In this document: positions 8,850-17,212 of the stretch, piece by piece | How positions within the stretch are numbered: position 1 is the first letter of the stretch | Layout: each line of letters begins with the position of its first letter | Source of the DNA: Cupriavidus basilensis OR16 | GTDB taxonomy: Bacteria; Pseudomonadota; Gammaproteobacteria; Burkholderiales; Burkholderiaceae | NCBI RefSeq assembly: GCF_000243095.1 | Contig: NZ_AHJE01000076.1 | Span: 1-51,333 of the forward strand | Reading direction: 5' to 3' | Length of the DNA stretch: 51,333 nucleotides | The notes under the pieces: generated by a model | What the model was told of the DNA's origin: nothing | The model's database searches: none | Seen by the model: only the letters and a program-made list of their open reading frames with translations | Made by a program: the position numbers and the translations under genes

Positions 8850-9742
8850 GCCTTCACCTTGGGCGCCTCCAGCATGCCGGCCGAGCAGACGAAGTAGAGG
8901 AGCCACGGGCAGGTAATGCTCACATCGAAGAGCCGCACCACGCGCCCCGACAGCAGGTCGTTATAGGCCAGCGACGAGCGGATCAGTGCAATGCCCTGGC
9001 CGGCCGCGGCTGCCTGCAGCAGCAGCGAGGAGTCTTCCAGCAGCAGGCCCTTGCGCGGCTCGGGCCAGTCCAGCCCGGCTGCTTCGAACCACGGCTTCCA
9101 CGGATCGCCCTCGCCGCGCAGCAGCGACATGCCTTTCATTTCCTGCGGCCGCGCCGGCAGCTTGCCGCCGTTGAAGGCCGGGCTGCAGACCGGAAAGAAA
9201 ACATCGTCCAGCAGCTTCTCCACATACAGGCCGGGATAGTCGCCGCTGCCCATGCGCAGCGCGATGTCGACTTCCTCGCGCCCGAAATCCACCAGCGTGT
9301 TGGACGACAGCAACTCCACGTCCAGCTCGGGATGCTGTTCGATAAAGCTGCCGATGCGCGGTGTGAGCCAGCGCGCGGCAAACGATGGCATGGTGCTGAT
9401 GGTGAGGCGCTTGTCGCGGTTGCCGGCCTGCAGCGCACGGGTGGCGTCGGCGATCTCCAGCAGTGCTTCGCGCACGCGCCCGGCGTAGGCGCGGCCTCCG
9501 GGGGTCAGGCTGACGCGCTTGCCGTTGCGCTCGAACAGCGCCTGGCCCAGCTCTTCCTCAAGCGCGCGGATCTGGTGGCTGACCGCGCCGTGAGTGACGA
9601 ACAGCTCGGTGGCTGCGCGTGAAAAGCTCTCGTGGCGGGCGGCCGCCTCGAACGCGCGCAGCGCGGTCAGCCCCGGCAGGCGCGGCAGCTCGCGGTGCCA
9701 GCCACGTGGCAAATCTCTCTCCCATGCTCCCTTCAGCGCCAT
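8825..9742 (-). CDS. LysR-family transcriptional regulator, GcvA-like
   Basis: DNA-binding regulator with an N-terminal winged helix-turn-helix (about residues 25-82, ALRAFEAAARHESFSRAATE) and a periplasmic-binding-like effector domain (about 105-300). The motif AVSHQIRALEEELG is typical of the GcvA subgroup. The start at 9742 has a GAGGTGG site six bases upstream. The C-terminus ends KVKAYPLCALS, where relatives continue as a charged helix such as (F/Y)RDWL; the last six residues are encoded by the antisense of xerC. The native tail therefore appears to be lost. The divergent DUF2917 gene, which has a regulatory-looking gap in between, is a likely target; the effector is unknown. Confidence 0.92.
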   Translation of the reverse strand: MALKGAWERDLPRGWHRELPRLPGLTALRAFEAAARHESFSRAATELFVTHGAVSHQIRALEEELGQALFERNGKRVSLTPGGRAYAGRVREALLEIADATRALQAGNRDKRLTISTMPSFAARWLTPRIGSFIEQHPELDVELLSSNTLVDFGREEVDIALRMGSGDYPGLYVEKLLDDVFFPVCSPAFNGGKLPARPQEMKGMSLLRGEGDPWKPWFEAAGLDWPEPRKGLLLEDSSLLLQAAAAGQGIALIRSSLAYNDLLSGRVVRLFDVSITCPWLLYFVCSAGMLEAPKVKAYPLCALS

Positions 9743-9972
9743 CGTCCACCTCGTCTTATGTGAGCTTACCTAACAAGAACAAGGAAAATATATCGTTTTG
9801 GAAGGGGCCCGGCAATCACTAGAATGCAATGCATCGGGGCGCTACCCGCACCGGTGCCGATCCAGTACCAGGCAAGACCAAGCATAAGCCCGCCAGGGCT
9901 GAGCGGATCGGCGGCCGCCCATTCCGGGCAAGCGGGCGAGGCAGCCGACGATGTCAGCGAAGGATGCCCAAC
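9743..9972. promoter_or_regulatory. Divergent control region of lysR and the DUF2917 gene
   Basis: A 230-base gap between two divergent genes. It contains an AT-rich stretch at about 9755-9800, unlike the surrounding GC-rich DNA, which fits promoters and LysR binding. An ATG-led open stretch from 9829 in frame with DUF2917 is unlikely to be translated because it lacks a ribosome-binding site and family similarity. No exact operator could be fixed by eye. Confidence 0.35.
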
Positions 9973-10332
9973 ATGAAAACATTGCTCACAACGACCCTGT
10001 TCACCCTGAGCCCGGGCGAAGTTACCTCCCTTTCCATCCACGCCGGCCAGCGCCTGCGCGTGGAAGAGGCCACGGGGACCGACGTCTGGGTGACCCGCGA
10101 AGGCGATTCGGAGGATTACTGGCTGCGTTGCGGCGGCAGCCTGCTGCTCAACAGCGGCGACGAAATCACCCTCAGCGTGGACCCGCGCGCGGCCGAGCCG
10201 GTACGCCTGGCCTTGATCGCCGAAGCCCGCCGGCCGGCGACCAGCGTGTCGCACCTGGTGGCACGCATGGCGCGGCGCCTGGTTCGAGGCACCGAGTGGA
10301 CGCCTAACCAGGACCAGGTCACGGCCTCCTGA
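9973..10332 (+). CDS. DUF2917 domain-containing protein
   Basis: Small protein of about 119 residues with a predicted beta-rich, cupin-like DUF2917 domain (LSPGEVTSLSIHAGQRLRV, then WVTREGDSEDYWL). The function is not known. ATG 9973 is preferred because GAAGG lies about ten bases upstream and the family begins near MKTLL; ATG 9964 leaves no room for that site and 9829 would add an unrelated basic leader. Members of this family are often found next to LysR genes in Burkholderiales, which fits the divergent lysR here. The C-terminal 35 residues are basic (ARMARRLVRG). A terminator follows at 10480. Confidence 0.82.
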   Translation: MKTLLTTTLFTLSPGEVTSLSIHAGQRLRVEEATGTDVWVTREGDSEDYWLRCGGSLLLNSGDEITLSVDPRAAEPVRLALIAEARRPATSVSHLVARMARRLVRGTEWTPNQDQVTAS

Positions 10333-10428
10333 GCCAACGCAGGCAGATGCGGGTGGCTGCGCGCGCGGCCATCTGCGGCTGGTCCATTCGCGGCCAGCAG
10401 GCAGGGACGCAAGCGCCACGCCGTAAAG

Positions 10429-10478
10429 ACCGAAGACACACCGAAGACACACCGAAGACACACCGAAGACACACCGAA
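10429..10478. repeat. 11-bp tandem repeat, four and a half units
   Basis: The unit ACCGAAGACAC is repeated four times without mismatch (10429-10472) followed by a partial unit. It sits between the DUF2917 stop and its terminator. The length is not a multiple of three and no gene spans it. Perfect short arrays like this often vary in copy number between strains. Confidence 0.9.
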
Positions 10479-10479
10479 C

Positions 10480-10512
10480 AAGGGGCGGCCTCCTGTGAGA
10501 TCCGCCCCTTTT
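10480..10512 (+). terminator. Rho-independent terminator after DUF2917
   Basis: Nine-base-pair perfect stem AAGGGGCGG / CCGCCCCTT with a 13-base loop, followed by TT. It ends the DUF2917 transcript just ahead of lipB. Its A-rich 5' side means it could work weakly in the other direction too. Confidence 0.7.
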
Positions 10513-10527
10513 CGCTACACTGCCGGG

Positions 10528-11259
10528 ATGCAACCGATAAAAGTCATCGAGCAGGGCCGGCAAGCGTACGCGCCCTGTTTTGACGCGATGCGTGCCTTTA
10601 CCGCCGCACGCACCGCCGACACCCCCGACCAGATCTGGCTGGTCGAGCATCCCCCGGTCTACACCCTTGGCCAGGCGGGAGATCCCGCACACCTGCTTGC
10701 TCCCGACGAGACGATCCCCGTGGTGCGGATCGATCGTGGCGGGCAAATCACTTATCACGGTCCGGGGCAGGTCGTGGCCTATCTCTTGCTCGACCTGCGG
10801 CGCCGCCACCTGATGGTGCGCGAGCTCGTCCATGCGATCGAGCAGGCCGTGCTGGATACGCTCGCGGCGTATAATCTCGCAGCCGAACGCAAGCCCGGCG
10901 CGCCTGGTATCTACCTTTCCGAAGGCCGGCACCAGGGCGCCAAGATCGCCGCGCTCGGCCTCAAGATCCGCAATGGCTGCAGCTATCACGGCGTCAGCCT
11001 CAACGTGCAGATGGACCTCGCGCCCTTCCTGCGCATCAACCCCTGCGGCTATGCCGGCCTGGAAACGGTCGACATGGCAACGGCGGGCGCTACCTTCGTG
11101 GTGGCCGATGCGCAGGGTGCGTCTCGCCTGCCCGTGACCGCGGCACAACAAGCCGATATCGCGCGGCGCCTTGCGGCGGCGCTGTGTGAAGTGCTGGCCG
11201 AGGCGCAAGAGCGCGCCCTGGCAGCCCAACGGCATACCGCCGCGGCCCTGGCCACCTAG
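10528..11259 (+). CDS. lipB: Octanoyltransferase LipB
   Basis: Transfers octanoate from acyl carrier protein to lipoyl domains, the first step of endogenous lipoate synthesis; cytosolic. The 243-residue product shows the family landmarks WLVEHPPVYTLGQ, DRGGQITYHGPGQ, the catalytic lysine at about residue 139 (GAKIAALG) and the catalytic cysteine at about 173 (NPCGYAG). ATG 10528 is chosen; an in-frame GTG at 10495 would put the start inside the terminator hairpin. No strong ribosome-binding site is visible, so the start is slightly uncertain. lipA follows after 43 bases. Confidence 0.96.
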   Translation: MQPIKVIEQGRQAYAPCFDAMRAFTAARTADTPDQIWLVEHPPVYTLGQAGDPAHLLAPDETIPVVRIDRGGQITYHGPGQVVAYLLLDLRRRHLMVRELVHAIEQAVLDTLAAYNLAAERKPGAPGIYLSEGRHQGAKIAALGLKIRNGCSYHGVSLNVQMDLAPFLRINPCGYAGLETVDMATAGATFVVADAQGASRLPVTAAQQADIARRLAAALCEVLAEAQERALAAQRHTAAALAT

Positions 11260-11302
11260 TCATCCAGCCGAATATGCACGCACCGCGCGTGCGGAGAACA
11301 CT

Positions 11303-12298
11303 ATGAGCGACGCCCTGATCGCCACTTCCAGCGAAGCCCCGCAACCCCAGGCGGAGCAGTACGACCCGACCCGCAAGCAGAAGTCGGCGGACAAGACCGC
11401 GCGCATCCCCATCAAGATCGTGCCGGCCGAGAAGCTCAAGAAGCCCGAATGGATCCGCGTCAAGGCGGCCACTGGCAGCTCGCGCTTCTACGAGATCAAG
11501 GACATCCTGCGCGCCAACAACCTGGTGACGGTTTGTGAGGAAGCCAGCTGCCCGAACATCGGCGAGTGCTTCGGCAAGGGCACTGCCACCTTCATGATCA
11601 TGGGCGACAAGTGCACCCGCCGCTGCCCGTTCTGCGACGTGGGCCACGGCCGCCCCGATCCGCTGGATGCCAGCGAGCCGGGCAACCTGGCCCGCACCAT
11701 CGCCCAGCTCAAGCTGAACTACGTGGTGATCACCAGCGTCGACCGCGACGACCTGCGCGACGGCGGTGCCCAGCACTTTGTCGATTGCATCACGCTGACC
11801 CGCGAACTGTCGCCGGTCACCCGCATCGAAGTGCTGGTGCCGGACTTCCGCGGCCGCCTGGACAAGGCGCTGGACATCCTGCAGTCCGGCCCGCCGGACG
11901 TCATGAACCACAATATGGAAACCGTGCCCCGCCTGTACAAGCAGGCACGCCCGGGCGCCGACTACGCGCACTCGCTCAAGCTGCTGCAGGAGTTCAAGCG
12001 CCGCAACCCGACCGTGGCCACCAAGTCCGGCCTGATGGTGGGCCTGGGCGAGACCGACGAGGAAATCCTCGAAGTCATGCGCGACATGCGCGCCCACGAC
12101 ATCGACATGCTGACCATCGGCCAGTACCTGGCGCCGTCGGGCCACCACCTGCCGGTGATGCGCTACGTGCATCCGGACACCTTCAAGATGTTCGAGGCCG
12201 AGGCCTACAAGATGGGCTTCACCCATGCCGCCGTGGGCGCCATGGTGCGCAGCTCCTACCACGCGGACGAGCAGGCGCATAAGGCCGGGTTCGCCTGA
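11303..12298 (+). CDS. lipA: Lipoyl synthase LipA
   Basis: Radical-SAM enzyme that inserts two sulfur atoms into octanoyl groups on lipoyl domains. The 331-residue protein has both iron-sulfur motifs: auxiliary cluster Cys78, Cys83 and Cys89 (CEEASCPNIGEC) and radical-SAM cluster Cys104, Cys108 and Cys111 (CTRRCPFC). The C-terminal RSSYHAD motif supplies the serine ligand known in this family. The start ATG 11303 has GCGGAGA six bases upstream. It pairs with lipB and ends at a strong terminator. Confidence 0.98.
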   Translation: MSDALIATSSEAPQPQAEQYDPTRKQKSADKTARIPIKIVPAEKLKKPEWIRVKAATGSSRFYEIKDILRANNLVTVCEEASCPNIGECFGKGTATFMIMGDKCTRRCPFCDVGHGRPDPLDASEPGNLARTIAQLKLNYVVITSVDRDDLRDGGAQHFVDCITLTRELSPVTRIEVLVPDFRGRLDKALDILQSGPPDVMNHNMETVPRLYKQARPGADYAHSLKLLQEFKRRNPTVATKSGLMVGLGETDEEILEVMRDMRAHDIDMLTIGQYLAPSGHHLPVMRYVHPDTFKMFEAEAYKMGFTHAAVGAMVRSSYHADEQAHKAGFA

Positions 12299-12343
12299 GT
12301 CCCAGCCTTGCGCGCCGCGGCGCGCATCAGCCCGTCGAGACGA

Positions 12344-12373
12344 CCGGCCGGTATCCACCGGCCGGTTTTTTTT
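12344..12373 (+). terminator. Rho-independent terminator after lipA
   Basis: Perfect stem CCGGCCGG / CCGGCCGG around a six-base loop, followed by eight T. It closes the lipBA transcript. Confidence 0.9.
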
Positions 12374-12769
12374 CGCCCTGCCGTTGCATGCGCGCCACGG
12401 ATGCGCGCATTTCCCGGAAATTCTTTCGCCCTTGCCATGCCCAGCCCGGCCGGGGCGCACGCACCCGGATCGAGCAGGACCGGTGCGGCGCGAGAGCCGC
12501 GCCGAGCGCTCCTGCACCGGATGCAATCGCCGCGCCGGGTACCCGCACCGGGGCGGTGCGCCAGCGCCATCCCGCATGAAGACGCAGCACCGAATGCCTA
12601 GGGTCAACACCTAGCCACAGCATCTTATTGTTTGGTTATTATTAATTTATCGATAAATCGTCGATGAAATAACGATCTCACCCTCGGACCGGCTGCAGCC
12701 GGCGCCGCGCCTGACTAGTACAGCGCGCCCGCCTACACTGCAAGACAGGTCCCCCCGCTGGTGCCGCCC
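12374..12769. other. Long gene-free gap ahead of the 5-oxoproline operon
   Basis: About 400 bases with no convincing gene. The first part is GC-rich with only shadow open frames. At about 12620-12680 the composition switches abruptly to AT-rich (for example TTGTTTGGTTATTATTAATT), as expected of a promoter/operator. It contains a 14-base palindrome described separately. The remaining 90 bases lead to pxpB. Confidence 0.6.
12645..12658. promoter_or_regulatory. 14-bp perfect palindrome, candidate operator of the pxp operon
   Basis: ATTTATCGATAAAT is a perfect palindrome in the only AT-rich patch upstream of pxpB, 112 bases before its start. A looser relative (CGATGAAATAACGAT) follows immediately. 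Symmetry and position fit a dimeric repressor site. No regulator gene lies next to the operon, so the binding protein is unknown. Confidence 0.5.
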
Positions 12770-13420
12770 ATGACCCGATGTTCCGTTCACCGCCTGGCCG
12801 AGCAAGCACTGCTGTGCAGCGTGCCCCCGCCGGCCTCGCTCGATGTACAGCGACGTATGTGGGCCATGGCCCAGCGCGCGGCCGAGTGGCGCGGCGTGGT
12901 CGATGCGGTGCCGGGCATGAACAATCTCACCGTGGTGTTCGACCGCGAAGCCGATCCCGAAGCGCTGGAGCGCAACCTGAAGCTCGCCTGGGCTTCCGGC
13001 GAAGCGCGCGAGGCCACCGGCAAGCTGGTCGAGATCCCCGTGCGCTACGGCGGCGAGCATGGCCCAGACCTGGCCGAAGTCGCGGCGCATACCGGCCTCA
13101 CAGCGCAGGAAGTGGTACGCCGCCACAGCGCCGGCGAGTATGTCGTCTACTTCCTCGGCTTCCAGCCCGGCTTTGCCTATATGGGCGGCCTGGACCCAGC
13201 GCTGGCCACGCCGCGCCGGCGTGAGCCCCGGCTGTCCGTGCCCGCAGGCTCGGTCGGCATCGGTGGCGAGCAGACCGGCATCTACCCGGCCGCCGCCCCT
13301 GGCGGCTGGCAGTTGATCGGGCACACGGCCAGCGAGTTGTTCGTGGCCGACCGCGATCCGCCGTCCTTGTTCGCACCGGGAGATACCGTGCGCTTCGTCG
13401 TCGAGGCCTTGCTGCCATGA
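12770..13420 (+). CDS. pxpB: 5-oxoprolinase subunit PxpB (KipI family)
   Basis: One of three subunits of the ATP-dependent 5-oxoprolinase (PxpABC), which opens pyroglutamate to glutamate. The 216-residue protein has the KipI/AHS1 domain, with the typical VVYFLGFQPGFAYMGGLD and SVPAGSVGIGGEQTGIYP. Older annotations call it an allophanate hydrolase subunit 1. ATG 12770 is favoured over GTG 12761; no clear ribosome-binding site is seen for either. It is the first gene of the operon pxpB-pxpC-pxpA-DUF969-DUF979-pcp. Confidence 0.93.
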   Translation: MTRCSVHRLAEQALLCSVPPPASLDVQRRMWAMAQRAAEWRGVVDAVPGMNNLTVVFDREADPEALERNLKLAWASGEAREATGKLVEIPVRYGGEHGPDLAEVAAHTGLTAQEVVRRHSAGEYVVYFLGFQPGFAYMGGLDPALATPRRREPRLSVPAGSVGIGGEQTGIYPAAAPGGWQLIGHTASELFVADRDPPSLFAPGDTVRFVVEALLP

Positions 13421-13487
13421 ACCGCATCCCAGCACACGTAGTCCCTGTTGCCGTCCCCGTCGGCGCAGCCGCGCGGAGGGCCCACGC

Positions 13488-14516
13488 ATGATCGAGATCA
13501 CCCGACCCGGCGCACTCGCCTCGGTCCAGGACCTTGGCCGTCCCGGTTTTCGCCGCTTTGGCGTGGGCACCGCCGGCGCGCTCGACACCGTCGCGCTCAC
13601 CATCGGCAACCGCCTGCTCGGCAATCCGGCGGGCGACGCCGCCATCGAATTCACGCTGGGCCGCGCGGCCGTGCGCTTTCATGCCGACATGCGCGTCGCG
13701 CTGACCGGCGCCGAATGCCGGGCTAACCTGGACGGCGTGCCGGTGTGGTCGTGGCATGCCTTCGATGTGCGCCGCGGCGAAACGCTGACGCTGTCGGCGG
13801 CGCAGGGCGGCACCCGTAGCTATCTGTGCGTGGCGGGCGGCATCGCCGTGGCGCCGGTGATGGCATCGCGCAGCACCGACCTCAAGGCTGGCTTTGGCGG
13901 CCTGGGTGGCCGCGCCCTGCATGAAGGCGACCGCCTTGATGCGGGCCGGCCCGGCGTGGCCGAGGATAGCGACTGGCTGGGCGTGCAGGCGCCATCCTGG
14001 GCGCTGCCGGTGAACAAGCTCGGCGATGCCATGCCGATCCGCATGCTGCCCGGCATCGAGTACGAGGATTTCGACGCCGCCGCGCAAGAAGCGCTGTGGC
14101 AGTCCGACTGGGTCGTCACGCCCAACAGCAACCGCATGGGCCTGCGCCTGCAGGGCCCGGCCCTTGCGCGCCAGCCCGAGCGCGCGGCCGACCTGCTCTC
14201 GCATGGCGTGCTGCCGGGCGTGGTCCAGGTGCCGCCGGCCGGCCAGCCCATCGTGCTGATGGCCGACGCGCAGACCACCGGCGGCTATCCCAAGATCGGC
14301 GTGGTGATCGGCGCTGACCTGTGGCGCCTGGCGCAGGTGCCGCTGGGCGCGCCGGTGCGCTTTGTGCGCGTCACCCTGGATGGGGCCGCCGCCGCGCAGG
14401 CCGAACTGGATCGCTACCTGCAGCAACTGGACCAGGCCCTGCAGTGGCAGGGCGACGGCATGGCGATCGCCTCGCGGCGGCGCACGCGCACCCGCGCTGT
14501 CGCGGCAGTGGCCTGA
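13488..14516 (+). CDS. pxpC: 5-oxoprolinase subunit PxpC (KipA family)
   Basis: Partner of PxpB; the pair resembles the biotin-independent carboxyltransferase-like fold and phosphorylates or activates 5-oxoproline together with PxpA. The 342-residue product starts with the family signature MIEITRPGALASVQDLGRPG and contains ADAQTTGGYPKI near residue 265. A GGAGGG site precedes ATG 13488. It lies 67 bases after pxpB. The C-terminal 20 residues are Arg-rich and poorly conserved. Confidence 0.94.
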   Translation: MIEITRPGALASVQDLGRPGFRRFGVGTAGALDTVALTIGNRLLGNPAGDAAIEFTLGRAAVRFHADMRVALTGAECRANLDGVPVWSWHAFDVRRGETLTLSAAQGGTRSYLCVAGGIAVAPVMASRSTDLKAGFGGLGGRALHEGDRLDAGRPGVAEDSDWLGVQAPSWALPVNKLGDAMPIRMLPGIEYEDFDAAAQEALWQSDWVVTPNSNRMGLRLQGPALARQPERAADLLSHGVLPGVVQVPPAGQPIVLMADAQTTGGYPKIGVVIGADLWRLAQVPLGAPVRFVRVTLDGAAAAQAELDRYLQQLDQALQWQGDGMAIASRRRTRTRAVAAVA

Positions 14517-14587
14517 ACGGCGTGACGAGCAGCAAACGCACCCCCCAAACCTCAAGACAAGCCGCACGACCGGTGAGGAGTAACGCA

Positions 14588-15328
14588 ATGCATATCGACC
14601 TGAACGCCGACCTCGGCGAAGGCTGCGGCAACGACCGCGAATTGCTGGGGCTGATCAGCTCGGCCAACGTGGCCTGCGGCTGGCACGCCGGCGACGCCGC
14701 CACCATGCTGCAGACCGTGAAGTGGGCGCTGGAGCAGGGCGTCGCCATCGGCGCGCATCCGAGCTATCCCGACCGCGAGAACTTCGGCCGCACCGAGATG
14801 CAGCTCGACGCCGAGGTGGTGTACGCGAACACGCTCTACCAGATCGGCGCGCTGGCGGCGCTGGTGCGCGCGCAGGGCGGGCAACTGGCCCACGTGAAGG
14901 CGCACGGCGCGCTCTACAACCAGGCCGCCAAGGATCCCAAGCTGGCCGACGCCATCGTGCGCGCGGTGCGCGACTTCGATTCCGACCTGGTCTTCTTCGG
15001 CCTGGCCGGCAGCGTCATGGTGAAGGTCGCGCGCGAAGCCGGCCTCAGGGTGAAGGAAGAAGTCTTCGCCGACCGCGGCTACAACCCCGACGGCTCGCTG
15101 GTCAAGCGCGGCACGCCCGGCGCGCTGCACGAGGACGAAGACGTGGCCCTGGGCCAGACGCTGGAGATGGTGCGCGAGCAGCGCGTGCGCGCCATCGACG
15201 GCACCTATGTACCGATTCGCGCCGAAACCGTGTGTCTGCACGGCGACGGCGCACACGCGCTTGCCTTTGCGCGCCGCATCCGCGAGCGGCTCGGCGCCGA
15301 AGGCATCGCAATCCGCGCCGGAGTCTGA
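14588..15328 (+). CDS. pxpA: 5-oxoprolinase subunit PxpA (LamB/YcsF family)
   Basis: Catalytic subunit of 5-oxoprolinase, family LamB/YcsF. The 246-residue product begins with the diagnostic MHIDLNADLGEGCGND and carries IGAHPSYPDRENFGR and HVKAHGALYN, which contribute conserved Asp/His residues of the TIM-barrel-like fold. The start has a GAGGAG site at 14575-14580. The DUF969 gene follows after about 120 bases. Confidence 0.96.
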   Translation: MHIDLNADLGEGCGNDRELLGLISSANVACGWHAGDAATMLQTVKWALEQGVAIGAHPSYPDRENFGRTEMQLDAEVVYANTLYQIGALAALVRAQGGQLAHVKAHGALYNQAAKDPKLADAIVRAVRDFDSDLVFFGLAGSVMVKVAREAGLRVKEEVFADRGYNPDGSLVKRGTPGALHEDEDVALGQTLEMVREQRVRAIDGTYVPIRAETVCLHGDGAHALAFARRIRERLGAEGIAIRAGV

Positions 15329-15450
15329 GGGCACGCCGCACCTAACGGATGCGCCCCCAGGATTTCCGGCTTTCACTGTGCCTCGCGGCGTCGAGCAGCA
15401 TGACGCGACGCGAGGGCACTCGCCTCCATCACACTCTCTTGGTGTCTCTC

Positions 15451-16188
15451 ATGGAACAGGCAGTCAACCTCTGGCCCCTAGTTGGGGTCGGCATCATCAT
15501 CCTCGGCTTCGTGCTGCGCTTCAATCCCATGATGGTGGTGGCGCTTGCCGCCATCGCCACCGGGCTGGCGGCAACCATGCCGGTCATGCAGATCTTTACG
15601 GCAATCGGCACCGCGTTCGTCAAGACGCGCAACCTGCCGCTCATCATCCTGCTGCCGCTGGCGGTGATCGGCCTGCTCGAGCGCCACGGCCTGCGCGAAC
15701 ATGCGCAGGCGTGGATCTCGCGCATCGCGTCGGCCACGGTCGGGCGCCTGCTGATCGTCTACCTCGGCGTGCGCGAGCTGACCGCCGCGGTGGGCCTGAC
15801 CAGCCTCGGCGGCCATCCGCAGATGGTGCGTCCGCTGCTGGCGCCGATGGCTGAAGGCGCGGCCGAGACCCGCTTCGGCAAGCTGCCCGAGCCGGTACGC
15901 CAGCGCGTGCTGGCGTTCTGCGCGGCCACCGACAACGTTGGCCTGTTCTTCGGCGAAGACATCTTCGTGGCCTTCGGCGCCATCGCGCTGATGCACACCT
16001 TCCTGTTGTCGTCCAACATCGACGTGGAACCGCTGCATATTGCCGTGTGGGGCATCCCCACCGCGATCTGCGCCTTCCTGATCCACGCCGTGCGCCTCAA
16101 GCGCCTGGACATGTGGCTGGAACGTGAAGTGGGCGGCAAGTCCGCCGCGACGGCAGGCACTGGCGCCGCGGCCAAGAGCGGGGAGTAA
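15451..16188 (+). CDS. DUF969 membrane protein, likely 5-oxoproline permease subunit
   Basis: Integral membrane protein of 245 residues with about five to six hydrophobic segments (for example LVGVGIIILGFVLRF and LPLIILLPLAVIGLL). DUF969 and DUF979 occur as a pair, and the pair is commonly linked to pxp genes, from which a 5-oxoproline transport role has been inferred. Loops contain conserved polar motifs (SLGGHPQMVRPLLAPM, ATDNVGLFFGED) that could line a substrate path. ATG 15451 begins the conserved domain; an upstream in-frame ATG at 15349 lacks family similarity. Translation of the DUF979 gene starts four bases after its stop. Confidence 0.88.
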   Translation: MEQAVNLWPLVGVGIIILGFVLRFNPMMVVALAAIATGLAATMPVMQIFTAIGTAFVKTRNLPLIILLPLAVIGLLERHGLREHAQAWISRIASATVGRLLIVYLGVRELTAAVGLTSLGGHPQMVRPLLAPMAEGAAETRFGKLPEPVRQRVLAFCAATDNVGLFFGEDIFVAFGAIALMHTFLLSSNIDVEPLHIAVWGIPTAICAFLIHAVRLKRLDMWLEREVGGKSAATAGTGAAAKSGE

Positions 16189-16191
16189 GCC

Positions 16192-17142
16192 ATGATCATT
16201 TCCATCGACTATCTCTACTGGCTCGCCGGCCTGGTGCTGGCCATCACGGCCCTGATGACCTTCGCCGACCGCGACCATCCGCGCCGGCTCAGCACGGGCT
16301 TGTTCTGGGCGCTGTATGCGCTGGTCTTCCTCATCGGCGACAAGCTGCCGCCGGCCATCGTCGGCATCGGCGCCGTGGTGATGGCGCTGGTCGCGGGCTT
16401 TGGCGGCGTTGGCCACGGCAAGCACGGCACGCTGCCTGAGGGCGAGCGCCGCGCCTCGGCCAAGCGCCTGGGCAACAAGCTGTTCATCCCGGCACTGCTG
16501 ATTCCGGTGGTGACCGTGATCGGCACGCTGCTGTTCAAGGACGTGAAGGTCGCCGGCCTGGCGCTGCTCGATCCCAAGAACGTCACCTTCGTCTCGCTCG
16601 GCATCGGCTGCCTGGCCGCGCTGGGCGTGGCGTGCTGGCTCACCCGCGACACGGTGGTGCAGGGCGTGCGCGAATCGCGCCGGCTGACCGAGTCGCTGGG
16701 CTGGGCGCTGGTGCTGCCGCAGATGCTGGCCATGCTCGGCCTGGTGTTCGCGGATGCCGGCGTGGGCAAGGCGGTGGCGCACCTGACCACGGCCTACATC
16801 AACATGGACTACAAGCTCGTGGCCGTGGTGGTGTACTGCGTGGGCATGGCGCTCTTTACCGTGATCATGGGCAATGGCTTTGCCGCCTTCCCGGTGATGA
16901 CCGGTGGCATCGGCGTGCCGATCCTGGTGAACATGTTCCACGGCAACCCGGCGGTGATGGCGGCTATCGGCATGTTCTCCGGCTACTGCGGCACGCTGAT
17001 GACGCCGATGGCGGCCAACTTCAACATCGTGCCGGCCGCGCTGCTGGAACTCGACGACAAGAACGCCGTGATCCGGGCGCAGGTGCCAACCGCGCTGATG
17101 ATCCTGGTGGCCAATATCCTGCTGCTGTATTTCCTGATGTAA
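16192..17142 (+). CDS. DUF979 membrane protein, likely 5-oxoproline permease subunit
   Basis: Integral membrane protein of 316 residues with about nine or ten hydrophobic segments. It is the constant partner of DUF969. The C-terminal half holds the conserved GNGFAAFPVMTGGIGVPI and MFSGYCGTLMTPMAANFN, Gly/Asn-rich stretches like those of transporter re-entrant loops. A GGGGAG site overlapping the end of the preceding gene serves the ATG at 16192. With PxpABC and Pcp in the same operon, import of 5-oxoproline or of pyroglutamyl compounds is the simplest role. The substrate is inferred, not shown. Confidence 0.88.
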   Translation: MIISIDYLYWLAGLVLAITALMTFADRDHPRRLSTGLFWALYALVFLIGDKLPPAIVGIGAVVMALVAGFGGVGHGKHGTLPEGERRASAKRLGNKLFIPALLIPVVTVIGTLLFKDVKVAGLALLDPKNVTFVSLGIGCLAALGVACWLTRDTVVQGVRESRRLTESLGWALVLPQMLAMLGLVFADAGVGKAVAHLTTAYINMDYKLVAVVVYCVGMALFTVIMGNGFAAFPVMTGGIGVPILVNMFHGNPAVMAAIGMFSGYCGTLMTPMAANFNIVPAALLELDDKNAVIRAQVPTALMILVANILLLYFLM

Positions 17143-17167
17143 GAACGCGGGCCAACCGCGAATGATT

Positions 17168-17199
17168 GGCCCAAGGCCCGGGCAACCGGGCCTTGGGCC
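17168..17199 (+). promoter_or_regulatory. GCAA-capped 14-bp hairpin just upstream of pcp
   Basis: Perfect 14-base-pair stem (GGCCCAAGGCCCGG and its complement) closed by the tetraloop GCAA, a GNRA-type loop that stabilises RNA. It ends one base before the GGGAG ribosome-binding site of pcp and lacks a T-run, so it is not a standard terminator. It may protect or segment the mRNA between the permease and pcp, or tune pcp translation. Confidence 0.55.
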
Positions 17200-17212
17200 G
17201 GGAGTCCCTGCC

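Noticed and set aside
10495..10527. GTG start 33 bases upstream for lipB
   Set aside because: It lies inside the terminator hairpin and adds residues not typical of LipB.
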